The position numbers were made by a program, and so were the translations under genes. The notes below the pieces were generated by a model. It made no database searches. It was not told where the DNA came from and worked only from the letters and a program-made list of their open reading frames with translations. This document shows, piece after piece, positions 26,801 through 37,284 of a stretch of DNA of 64,000 nt. Within the stretch, counting starts at the first letter, position 1, and each line of letters opens with the position of its first letter. This stretch comes from Ophiodon elongatus (taxonomy: Eukaryota; Chordata; Actinopteri; Perciformes; Hexagrammidae): the NCBI GenBank assembly GCA_016806645.1, contig JACSYO010000081.1:2501-66500 (forward strand), read 5' to 3'.

Positions 26801-29800
26801 AGCTGTGATTGTAACAGATTATGGGGCATTTTTTTGACACTCCAGGAGACATGGAGGTTGGATTTTAAACTACTTTAATGAATCAAAGAAGAGGAAGAGC
26901 CCACCTTTTTGTTCACAGCTGTAGACGATCTCAAGATATTTGGAGATCGTGGGACAGGGGTCCACGTCCGTATGGGCGTACGCAAAGCAGAAGGGATGGT
27001 TGTCACACATCTTTCTATAGTTAGGAAGGATACCTTCCACAGTGCAGCTTCCTACAGAACAGAGATTTGGTTCTTTGGTTAAACATAGATCAATATTTAC
27101 TTTTCAATTTGATATGAATTATGGAAAACAACCAGTCAGAAGGCATCTATACACATTAACACATTGTGCAGCACCACCTTCTGATCCACCCAAGTGTGGA
27201 CAGATGTTGTCACTCTTTCGTCCGTAGAAAGCCGACTGGATGTTAATTACACTTTCAGAAGGACAGTGAAGGACAGCAGAGGAGTCCTGGCACACCAGCG
27301 CCGTCATGAAACCTGCAGGAGCAAGAATTCGCACATTAAGTTTTTACACGATGACAAATTCATGTTGTTTGCTGATCAAAGCGTATTTTTTGTTGCTGTT
27401 TAAGAAGTGACTGATCCAGAGGTATTGTTACCATCATGAGGTGGAGGAGGCTCAGGTAGGTTTCCTGAAAGGAAACGTGAGTATCGTATTACTGACATGT
27501 ATCAACACTCTAAATATCTGTTTGGAAGTGTCAACAACAACAATTAAAGCAACATATCTCACCTTTCTGTTTGCAGATGTATCCTCTATTGTGCAGACAG
27601 TTGTCATCATTCCAGTAGCCGTTGTTTATTAGTATAGACAGGCAATCTTCACCGTTATAGTTGTCTGGGTTTCCTGTGAAAAAAGGGAATTCAGTTGTCT
27701 TCTTTTTTTTTTTGCAAGACAATAATCCCTATATGTTTTGTTTCTCACAGAAATTGTGCAGAATATATTTGGTTTCAAATTAACCTGCATTCCAGCGAAT
27801 GTATCTGAAAGGAGAACCATTTGACCACTCCCAACCGCCCTCAGTGACGGAGTCATGACCGCCCATCCACAGAGAGATACCTGTAGGACTCAACTGGATC
27901 ACACCTAAGAGAAAAGCACAAAAAAAAAAAAAAAGATTTGGGTGAGTCGAGCTTAGTAATAGATCCAACAAAGTAGCAGAATTTCTATTTCTATGACCAA
28001 ACTGCTACCCCTCCTCCGACAATACAAAGTAAAGCGACACGTAAACAGTAATAGAAATAAACTAAATTGGGATAAGTGCAGAAGAAAAAAAGAAATCACA
28101 AGTCACACCTTGTATGAAGGCCTGTTCGAAGGGGTCGTTGATACTGACGAGGTCTCCTCCCTGGTTGACGCAGTCGGCTCGAGCCTCGGCCCACGGCCTC
28201 ATCGACAGGTAGTTGAACAGGTAGCAGTAGTCGTTAAAAGGGTCAGCCATCCAAGAACCGCATTTCTCATTCCATCCTGTGACGAACACAACAGTCCATA
28301 CACGCACATATCAAGATAAACACGTCATCGGTTTCAGATCATGCGTGAAGTGTACTGATCGGTATCAAGTTAACCTGGTCCAGATGTTGGGGGCTGGGGA
28401 GGAGGTCCTTGTCCCTTGGCTACGGAGAGACGAGACAAACAGGAACTATGTAAACAGTCTGTTTACAACACAAGAGACACTTAAATGAAATGGACAGTGT
28501 ATCGGACCTTTTTTGCAGATAAATTCCTTTGTGGCGGTGCAGAAATCATCGTTGAGTTTCCCAGCTTCATGGTGATTCATCCCCATGAGGTTCACACAGT
28601 CCTCGTTGTCCTGCCAGTTGTCTGGCTGGTCGAGCGACCACGGGAGGAAGTCCTGAGATCCAAAGAAAAAAAGAAAACACAAAATCATGATGAAACATTG
28701 AGGACAGACTCCTCACAAGAAGAATCCCATGATTTCTAAATGCTTGTGATTGTGGGGATGTTCAAGAGGATTTTATTTCTTGGTATCAAAATGACATCAT
28801 ATTACAGTTATGTGCTTCACTGAATAAGTTCATGGTTTCATCACTTACTGCAGGAGTGCCGTCGCTGTATGCAAACTGGTTTTCAACATTGATATCATTC
28901 AAACCCACCCAGGATTCCCCCGGCATGTGAGCTGAAGATAAAAGACAAGAACATCAAGCTAATTTATATTTTCAAACAACATATTTATATTCTCAGCAAT
29001 TTATATAATTTCTTGATGGATTATTTCACGATTATGAGATGAACTTCCTCAGCTGCTCACCAGTTATGAAACTGAGCTCTTCCTCTGAGTGGAAGCTGGC
29101 GAGGTGGCCCTGCTCTCCGTTACAGTGGGCCTCAGCATCATGCCAGTTCTTCACCGACTCAGTCTCAAATTGATAGCAGAAGTCCTTGTACAACAAATAT
29201 CCAGGGTCACAGTGGGAATCTGAAACAAAAAACATGTAACGGTTCACAACATATCTTTAGCTAGACGCTATGTGAAGAGGAAACATGAAGTCTGACTAAC
29301 CAGGAGCTGAAGTAGGTTTGGGGTTCTGTCCACCTGTCATCTCACAAATGAAACCCAGTCTCTTGAAGCAGTTGGTTGTTTCCCATTTTCCTGCATAATT
29401 TCCTGGAAGAGAACATAAACTGATGTCGGTCTTGCAATGCCAGCCTCAACTGAAATCATAGAAAAGTCTATTTAGGGCGAGAATGGTAGAGTGTGAATTC
29501 TACCTGTGTAGATTTGTCCACAGTCCCAGGTGCTAGCAGTGTTTTTGGGCCAACCAGGACCATAGTTGGAAAACGTTATCGGGGATTTATCCACCCATTT
29601 GAAATCCCCGTCCTGGCCCTTATCTGGTGACATCACAAACCGGAAAACGAATGAAAAGGGCAATTTCACAAATCACATTTATCTCTAAGACAACAAGAGA
29701 TTTGTTTGTGTGTGTAGAGTACCTGATAAACCGATCCAGATGTCAGGAATGTCCACTTGGTGAAAGTCCGGAAGGTTCTCGTTTATGAAGAACTGTTCTT

Positions 29801-32800
29801 CTTGACTGCACACGAGGAACGGGACAAAAAAGAGAGACGGGGTAAGATTTCTACGGTTCTCCTGTAGTCCTGCTCAGCTACTCAGTTTTTCAGTCTTTTT
29901 TAGCCCATTGTTTTGGTTCCCTGCCCAAAGCAGGCAGCTGTTTTAAATGAAAAAGCTCTGGTAAACCTTCTGTATGCTCCCTACCCAGCAACGAAAAAGG
30001 CAAACAAAGTTTGTTGGCGAACTTAGTAGAGCATTTAGCGACTTAAGATATTTTTCTTAATACTTGTGTATTTTTTCTTTCTTAACTTGTAATGTAATTT
30101 GTTGTAATGTTTAATGTACTGTGCTCTGTATGCTCTGCACGTTCTCTTGCATTGTTAAAATATTTGTAAAATAAAATATTCCAAAAAAAAAAGAAGATAT
30201 TTCTCTCAAGAGTTAGTGGCGACCAAAAATAGAGCTGAGAGTGTGAATACTGGACATTTATCTCATTGCTGTGTCTGCTTGATGTGATAAAAGGCAACTG
30301 GCTAAAACATTCACCATAGCAACTTCATAAGGCAATAATATATTAACGTTGAGTTGTCAGCTTGTTTTGCTTCCCGAAGTGGCCAAAATAAATAAATGTA
30401 AATTTAACTTTTGTATTAAAACCACTGAAATATTTATATACGTTTTTTGTTTTCTTTTTGAATGTAAAATGTTTTCCAGTTCTTATTCATCTGTTGAAAT
30501 TCTTTAAATGACACTCAAAGTGTATGTGCAAAATGCATGTTTTCTTCCTACCGCTTTTTTTTTTATTTGTAAAAGTAAGGTTTTCAGTTTGTATTTATGT
30601 TTAAATGTACAGCCCTTTGAGCCACATAGTCTGTATACAATGTGCTGTACAAATAAAGATTATTATTATTAAGTCTGTTGCAGCAAAACCCCTCAGTGCA
30701 TGGAACTCAGCAAGGACACTTTTAACTTTTTATGATTTCAACTTTTCATTTGCAAGAGGAAGATTGTGCTATATCTTCTATAAAAATGTTACATAGTTTT
30801 GCTTTAAAAGCAAATGCTTGTTCCCCACCTGCTTATGATCAGCAGGTGGGCCCCCACATCAGAGCACTTGGTGAGGGCCTCGTACCAGGTGGTCAACAGA
30901 TTGATATTACTGACCGTCCAGTAACAACTGCCAGCGAAGCTCAGCCAGCCAGGAGGGCAGATGGCTGGAGGTGAGTATGAGAGGAAGAGCAGGATAATGT
31001 TAGCGGTAAAAGCAAATAATCTTTATTGAATTATTGAGATATAATCTTTGTATGTTTCCAAAACAATCCGGCTTACTGTTCAGTGGTCGTTTACACATGT
31101 AAGGACGCTCAAATCTGCACACATGGGATCTCCATTTCCCAAATTCATTTGTTGAGTCTTTGATGATTGCGGAACACGAGCCGGCCTGTGTATCACTGTT
31201 GGAGAACTTGTGTTTAAACCTTGACTGCAAAAATCAATATTTCAATTTAAATGACACGTTAAAAATGCGATATCTTACCCTGCCGGTTCACCCTCAGCCC
31301 AGTTTCTGTACCCCAGTGGGAGAGCATCAGACCAGGTGTACTGAGCGTTTCCTGCTTCAACTTGACATGAAATCTTGTTGCATTTCTGGAGGAAGAAAGC
31401 TCATCCTCACATGGACGTACTCAATATTCATATACAATACTACACAGTGAAAAGCCAAGTGAGCTTTTTTTTTAATCCTCTCACCAGTGTGGAAAGCCCA
31501 ATCCAGAGGTCAATCCATGATGGGTCCAGTGTTCCTGTGACAAACTGCTCCTCTCCTGCTGAGACAATGGACACCAGGTCTCCTCCTTCCTGCACACAGT
31601 CATGTCTCGCTCCCGCCCAACTCTTCCTGGTGTCTGCTTTCAGCTTGTAGCAGTTGGACTCGTACTGTCTCCAGCCTTTTGCTTGGTCACACTGTGGGCC
31701 AGGATTTGCTAAAGAGCAGAAAAGAAAACATGTTCCCTCATGATCCAGAGTACAGTATCTGATGTGAACTATGTTTTTATTGAGATTTGGTCAACTTTAC
31801 ATGGAAATAATTACAAATATTGTGGGTTTTGAATGAATTCAAAACTTTAGAGGACTCAGAAATGAAAACAAGTATCGTTCCACCAAGAGATAAATATCAT
31901 TTTTGTTACCCACGCTGGGGAAAAACAAGTTTTAACTTCACAGCTTCACAAAACGAGATTAGCATCTAAAACGGTACGGATGCTAGCTGGTAGACGTACG
32001 GTTGGGGAGCTTGCAGATATATTTCCTCTCAACGCCGCAGGCCTCGTCATTCCACTGTCCAAAGCTTGATCCTATCACCTGACCACAGTCCTCACCGGGT
32101 TCCTCGCCCCAGTTATCAGGCTGGCCTTGCATCCAGTATCTGAAACAGGAGAGAGATCATGTGGATATGGACATTTTAAGTGTTTTTTTATTTACTTATG
32201 AATGAACTGAATGCTTCTTTCTGATACTGGAACAGAACTACATACGCTAAGTATGGTAAGAACGGGCTCCCATCACTCCACTCCCAGACACCCTCTGAGA
32301 GTTTGTCATTCAGGCCTATCCAGTAGATCTCTGAGTTGATTTGTGTCCTTACCCACGACTAGAAATGACATGAGAAATACATTAACCCGGTGTGTGAAAT
32401 GTTTTTTTTTTTTTCAAATGTTGTTTCTGGAGGCCTGTTTAGTGCGTGTCGTCTCACCCTCTCGGGAAAGTCCTGAATGCTCATCAGGTTGGCGTTCTGC
32501 TCCAAACAAAACGCATTCGCCTCCATCCATGACTTTATATCAGTTGAAAAGAAGTAACATTTGTTCTCATTCTCCCTCCAGCCTGGCTGACACTGGCTAT
32601 GCGCTGAAAACACAGCAATACAACATACTGTCAAAGGGCACATATTTGATGAAAATATGATATCTTGAATAGAAGAAAAAAAAAAACATTACAAAAGAAA
32701 ACCGCAAATATGTGAGGCAGCACATCAAAAACACTGCTCTACTCACTCACTACTGCCACTGTTCTCAATGAGACACTGATATTAGAGTTTAATGGTCAAT

Positions 32801-33924
32801 TCAATTACATATTAAACAACGGTTGTAAATCACAATTTTATATTGCTTTAAAGATTTTGTTAAAAACAAAATATATATATATATATATTCTGTTAACTGT
32901 TACACTAAAACTAAAACGCAAATGTGATGATGGAATAACATCTTTACGTCAGCAGGAATAGTAGAATAAAAATACTGTGATTACTTTTTATGTTTGATAA
33001 GTAAAAAAAAGTTGATGTGAAATTTCACAAGCTGGTGAATCATTTGAATGCCCATCCATTGTAAAAGTCCCATGACAGAGCCACAGTCCAGCCATGTCAG
33101 TCAACTCTCATCCAAACCTTTGGATAATGTTTGACTTTAACAACTTCAACAGGACACTATAGAATCATATGATTTGCACGCTTCTGTAATGAGTTGAAAG
33201 ACCATAAGATGCAAAGTTGAACCACCTCACAGTGACTCCCCATCAGAAACAATGTGCTGCCATGCAGCGATGCTTCAGAAGACTCAGTGCCTAAAACACT
33301 AAACTATTACACGCTTCAGCTTTCAACACTGAATTTACTACAATGGACTGCAATTTATGGCATTTATTAAATGTAAAAAAAAAAACATTTTTCTAAGACA
33401 ATTGGTAGTAAAGGAAACCAGTGTCTAGAGACAGTCTCTTCATGTTTGAAGTAAGCAGTTGATTTTATTAGAAATGACAAAGTAAATTAGTTAAACAACA
33501 AATAACTAATAAGGACTAAGGTTGAGAAGTCTCCTGTACAATTTATTGTTTATTTGTTGTAAATGTCTTTATTGTAATGCCAAGACAAATTGTCATGCAA
33601 TAATATTCAGGTTCACAAAATCTCCCTTCCATCTTGAGTCTGCACACCAGGTGCTCCGTGCACTTGAAAAATAATGTCTTTATAAATACAGCACAAAGCA
33701 CGAGTCATTAAATCAATTTCGCCAACAGCTGCCTCACAACATATTAAAAGCACAACTTGTATCATATTTCCTATGGTTTGTGTTTGTTGACACACTTTGT
33801 CTCTATTGTGCTGTCAGGTTCACATCTTGACCTCCCCAAAAACTAAATGAAAAAGAGACTTACCGCAAGCAAGAAGAGCAGTGAAGCTGAGCAGCTGCAG
33901 AAACATTCTCTGTGTTCCGTCCAT
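16421..33924 (-). CDS. Giant type I transmembrane lectin receptor: 5 CTLD - SUEL - F5/8C - LCCL - 7 CTLD - TM
   Basis: Fifty coding exons join in frame into 6540 nt (2179 aa). Order with approximate residues: signal peptide 1-20; CTLD1-5 (21-735) with a Pro-rich spacer before CTLD5; spacer 736-746; SUEL/Gal-lectin 747-840; F5/8C 841-986; LCCL 987-1086; CTLD6-12 (1087-2096) mostly separated by Pro-rich hinges; stalk; membrane helix about 2120-2143; tail of about 36 aa. Repeated CTLDs, a single TM helix and a short endocytic-type tail recall the mannose receptor/PLA2R family, but the ricin-type and FN2 domains of MRC1, MRC2, PLA2R and LY75 are absent, there are 12 CTLDs rather than 8 or 10, and three other lectin-like modules are inserted. 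Likely role (inference): cell-surface glycan recognition and uptake. Start chosen at 33922-33924 because a hydrophobic leader follows and ends at a donor site. No gene name can be assigned. Confidence 0.85.
19790..20165. repeat. Degenerate AT-rich tandem repeat in a lectin receptor intron
   Basis: Units such as AGTATAGTATGTCATAAAAA recur imperfectly inside the intron between exons 19344-19481 and 20822-20941. It is the same family as the array at 11400-11990. Confidence 0.75.
23799..23855. repeat. (CA)n microsatellite
   Basis: About 28 tandem CA dinucleotides in the intron between the CTLD7 exons 23426-23580 and 24137-24252. Confidence 0.97.
25306..25949 (-). other. Lectin receptor LCCL domain
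   Basis: Exons 25895-25949, 25680-25746, 25434-25567 and 25306-25349. Diagnostic LCCL features: CPARCGNTYHTVYGT, then YRGDSNICAAAIHAGVV and NDIGGDC, YAGSTRNGITT and a final aromatic SYTFADGG. In vertebrates LCCL occurs beside a discoidin domain in DCBLD1/2, but there in the order CUB-LCCL-F5/8C; here F5/8C precedes LCCL and no CUB is seen. Confidence 0.88.
26079..26772 (-). other. Lectin receptor F5/8-type C (discoidin) domain
   Basis: Exons 26638-26772, 26338-26495 and 26079-26223. Signatures: Cys at the start, ITDTQLSASSSIGAFTPNKA, ARLNGNSCWMP, the core LSWIMVNLGQTRKVTGIVIQ, FTIQHSMDGTSW, then FFPGATDRN and TQYVRILVLEFSGQAGLRFD closing on LGC. The intron 26224-26337 is open on the coding strand, so unspliced reading is possible, but its donor GTAAGT after DGQ and removal give the standard domain length. 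Confidence 0.88.
26905..27464 (-). other. Lectin receptor hinge exon and SUEL/Gal-lectin domain
   Basis: Exon 27432-27464 encodes the hinge GNLPEPPPHDG. Exons 27178-27312 and 26905-27051 encode one SUEL-type domain: ALVCQDSSAVLHCPSESVIN (first Cys pair and strand), IQSAFYGRKSDNICPH, then SCTVEGI, RKMCDNHPFCFAYAHTD and DPCPTISKYLEIVYSC. The Cys pattern and the terminal KYLxVxYxC signature are those of rhamnose/galactose-binding lectins, latrophilins and PKD1L proteins. All bounding introns are phase 1. Confidence 0.85.
27563..32603 (-). other. Lectin receptor N-terminal CTLD array (CTLD1-5)
   Basis: Exons, 5' to 3': 32458-32603, 32246-32358, 32000-32139 (CTLD1); 31485-31708, 31279-31385, 31077-31219 (CTLD2); 30829-30964, 29723-29805, 29504-29623, 29301-29402 (CTLD3 and linker); 29061-29219, 28849-28931, 28508-28652 (CTLD4); 28375-28419 (Pro-rich linker); 28109-28276, 27785-27904, 27563-27673 (CTLD5). 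The sugar-site triplets are galactose-type or degenerate: CTLD1 QPD with WND, CTLD4 QPD with LND, CTLD5 NPD with WND. CTLD2 (EPA, no WND) and CTLD3 (no triplet) probably do not bind Ca2+-dependent sugar. The CTLD2 acceptor at 31219 is AAG, three bases after a CAG; only AAG keeps the frame. Confidence 0.82.
30590..30672 (+). repeat. LINE-like 3' tail in a lectin receptor intron
   Basis: TACAGCCCTTTGAG followed by TGTGCTGTACAAATAAAG and an ATT microsatellite, a common tail form of fish non-LTR elements. It sits in the 1 kb intron that splits CTLD3 (29806-30828). A related tail is at about 34365-34425. Confidence 0.5.
32868..32889. repeat. Short (TA)n array
   Basis: About ten TA dinucleotides in intron 1 of the lectin receptor gene (32604-33863). 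No other element is recognised in that intron. Confidence 0.85.
33864..33924 (-). other. Lectin receptor exon 1: start codon and signal peptide
   Basis: Encodes MDGTQRMFLQLLSFTALLAC and one extra base. The stretch from residue 8 is hydrophobic and ends in small residues before CTLD1, as for a cleaved secretory leader. The donor GTAAGT follows immediately; the next exon (32458-32603) starts CTLD1. Confidence 0.75.
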
Positions 33925-35425
33925 TTTTATGTGTCTATGTTCACCTCTCAAGGTGTGTTTCTACGCATCCTAATCGCTTTAAGTTTTTCTCCAAACTCTC
34001 CTGAAGCTGGCAGTGTGTGTGATGTGCTCCAGCTCCCAGTGATCACACCTCTGAGCATCATCTCTTTGGTTCACCTCTTTTCAGCATCCACTCAGGGTCC
34101 AAAGACTGAGAGCAGTAAAAACGCAGACGACAGTCGACCTCTTGACTCATTTGTTTGCCACCAAACTAAACTTAAATGGTTAAAAACAAAGTTGGCTATT
34201 TTGTTACCACAATGTGAAACATTAAGGATTAAAAACATTAGAATTTCATGTAACACTAATAATAAACATGAATTTGACAATAGAAAATGGACATGCTTTC
34301 TAAGGTAAAAAGAAAAAACCAAATGAATTATTTTCTTCTACATGTTATTTCTTGCAAAATGCATTTTAATGTAAAACACCCTGAGTCAATTGACTGAATG
34401 TGTTTTATAAATAAAATCTAATTACCTAAGCAAGAGATTAAAAGACTGGACATATATTATTTTCTGTGTGACTCCAACCTCTCCTTTAAGTTGAAAGTTA
34501 AAAAAAAAAACTGTATCTAACAGAATATGTGAAATTGTGTTTGGTAGTCATTAATGACTTTATATACACGTCAGCACTAAACTCTCCTTTTGCTGCTGCT
34601 GCTGTATCTATACGTCCTGCATGATGTTATATATGTATATATGTCACCACTGCTTTTAACAACGGTGTCCTTTTCTAACCTTTACCTGCATGCCCCGTTT
34701 CTGTTTTGACGTATTCAAGGAAGTCTTTTCTTTTCCTTCGCCAGCGACAACAGATATAAAATGATCTTTTGGCCAATTCTGGTATATTTTATACCATGTG
34801 TATTGGTTGATTTGCACTCTCCCTTCTATCAAATACACCAAATAGTACATTTTGAAAAAAGCCCAAAGAAGTCCCATTACACAGTACACAATAATAATAC
34901 AAACACACAAAGGGTCATACAATTTGTTTCTTGTACATACTTGAAACTGTCAGAGGATGTCAACTATTTGTGCAACAGGAGCTTGGGGCATCTATAAAAA
35001 CCTTAAAGACGTGTTGATTATCGTGTTGTGTGCACATCATATTTGATACAGTGAAACCACAAAGTCCAGAAGACGGTTTACAACAACCACATCATAAACT
35101 TTATACTGCCAGACCTACTGCCTGTTACTTTTTAACTGGGTTTGACAATATGTTACAAAACAATAAACAAAATGGAATTCTCGTTTCCGCATTATATAGC
35201 TCAGCAGACTCATCAAAATCTCCTGATGCCTTCTGAAGTATAGGAGAAGTATACTTTTATTCATCTTCATTGAGATTAAAAATGTGTCAGGTGCGTTGGG
35301 AAATGTTTGGGCCTGATGTGCATGTTGATGTTGACTTTTCATAACGGAAGTGAGAGAACAAACTCCATGGCTGAAGGGCCGGTTTGGACCGGTTTGGACC
35401 GAGATTGTAGTCGGTACTGACAAAT
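33925..35425. other. Intergenic region upstream of the lectin receptor and downstream of KLHL8
   Basis: This should contain the lectin gene 5' UTR and promoter. No strong TATA box or CpG cluster is evident, and the transcription start cannot be placed. A LINE-like tail lies near 34365-34425 and a short direct repeat (GGTTTGGACC twice) at about 35380-35401. Open frames up to 153 codons (33847-34308) overlap the signal-peptide exon in antisense and show no family motif. Confidence 0.5.
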
Positions 35426-35429
35426 GCAA

Positions 35430-37284
35430 AATTTATTACGGGACAAAAAAAAAGAGAAATCCCACCATTTAACTTGACACATAACTTTATTGTACCAATT
35501 CATACCAATACCAGGTAAACAAAAACTCACAGGATGGAAGCAGTCAGGAGGAGAAAGAACAAAGTACAGTAAAATTTACAAAAGACTTAGAAAATAAGTT
35601 TCTGGCTCATTCTCTAACAAGGTTGGGAACAAGTTTTTTTACGGTTTTGGTGTAAAAATGATGTACCAGGTTGATAATAAGCACCAAAATTATGATTGCC
35701 AGTACACAAACTGTCCAATAATATATTTATTTTTATTATAACCTTAAATAACATTTCTGTATTAAAGTCATCACTCTGTCAACCTATTCTGAGAAAAAAA
35801 AAACACTTGCCAGAAATTATTAAATTGTTCATAGAAATGGCAGAAATAGGCAGGAGTGTTAAATAAACATCTTTAAACTTATAACGTGAAATTTTCCATT
35901 TAGGACAAAAATATACTCAGACTTCACATCTATTCTAGGAAAATAGTGCACAGCAATGGATTAGATAGTGTAGTAAAGGATAATACCAAAGATACACCTA
36001 TTTTATTATACAAAATATCCATATATTAAAATATAACGCAACCATCTGCAGAGACAAACCTCAGCTGCATGTCATACACATCATCTGAAAGCACTCTGAT
36101 TAGGATTTCTGACAGTCCAGCTATCGTCAAACACAAATCTTCAATTTGAATACCTGTCCCTGTCAGCTTGAGCAGATCTCTACACAATACAACTGAAAAA
36201 AGAGCTCGAGAGCTGCACCGTATTGCTCTGATCAGTCCTTGACCCTCAGGTCTATAGTCATCAAACCGTTCTCCATTCTGAGGTCGAGGTAAAGGTGGCG
36301 ACTCAGGATTCAGCAGGCGTTGAACCAGATTTGCATCTACAGCTTCCGAGAGCGTCGGACGCTCTTTTTTTTATTTTGGCACTTACAGCAGTGAAATCCC
36401 TTGACCTCCGACCTCCGACCCAGGGAATGACTTGTCCCAATTAGCCTTAAATGATTGTTCAAACACAATTACAGGCAAATTCCAGCTAAAACGGCTGCAA
36501 TATGATTTAGTTTACAGCAGTTGGAACTGCTGATAGAATAATCCTGAAACGCACCTTTAAAAAGTCTAACTGCACTAACGGGATGTTCTCACTTATTGTG
36601 GCATGAGATCCCAGAAATCCTAGAAATATATTTGACATCTTAACATTGCATTTCAGATTGACTGATGAAAATGTTAACATTTTAACTGCCTACGCTGCAC
36701 TACGAAGAATGTGTTTAAACTAGTGATTGTTTTTCAAATAACAGATTTTTCACATCTCTGTGGAAAAGAACCGCTGAACCAACGAGTAAACCAGGAACAG
36801 TCTTAAAGAAGGGACCTTTGAAATGCTCTCATACTGGCCTACTGTATACAGTCCACATTCATAATGTGCAGTTGACCTAGTAGGTCTGAGCCAAAACTCT
36901 CCTCTCATTCCCGAGACGTTAGTATTAAATACTAATAGGCTCAGCTACGATGTTGCCTTACAAAACGTCAAAATGATGTCAAGGCAGTCAAACAAAACAA
37001 AATACAGTACAAAAACTACATCACTGATTGCAAAAAAACACCAGCAGGAGTCAAGAGAAGACGTTAGATTTGTCAGTCGTGCACTTCAAGTCAGTAGAAC
37101 CTCACTAATATTACTCCGTCACTGTGTGCAAACTGAATATCAGCCACAAACTGGCGACGGCTGATTCAGACAAGTGGCCAAATCACGCCGTCGCTATGTG
37201 TGTGCTTTGTGTCGTGTGCTTGTGCAGCGATCAGATCGGATGGTGACCCGGCAGTCGGTCACCTGGTGGTAAGTGGAGCGGCGG
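35430..37284 (-). other. klhl8: KLHL8 3' untranslated region
   Basis: It follows the KLHL8 stop codon. Reverse-strand AATAAA hexamers near 35432 and 35487 are candidate poly(A) signals. No other gene signal is seen in the stretch; open frames such as 36973-37164 look random. Confidence 0.55.

Noticed and set aside
16421..33924. Assignment as a mannose receptor (MRC1), PLA2R1 or LY75 orthologue
   Set aside because: There is no ricin-type or FN2 domain, the CTLD count is 12, and SUEL, F5/8C and LCCL domains are present; similarity is limited to the CTLD repeat and TM layout.
33847..34308. 153-codon plus-strand open frame
   Set aside because: It is antisense to the signal-peptide exon of the lectin receptor and shows no recognised motif.
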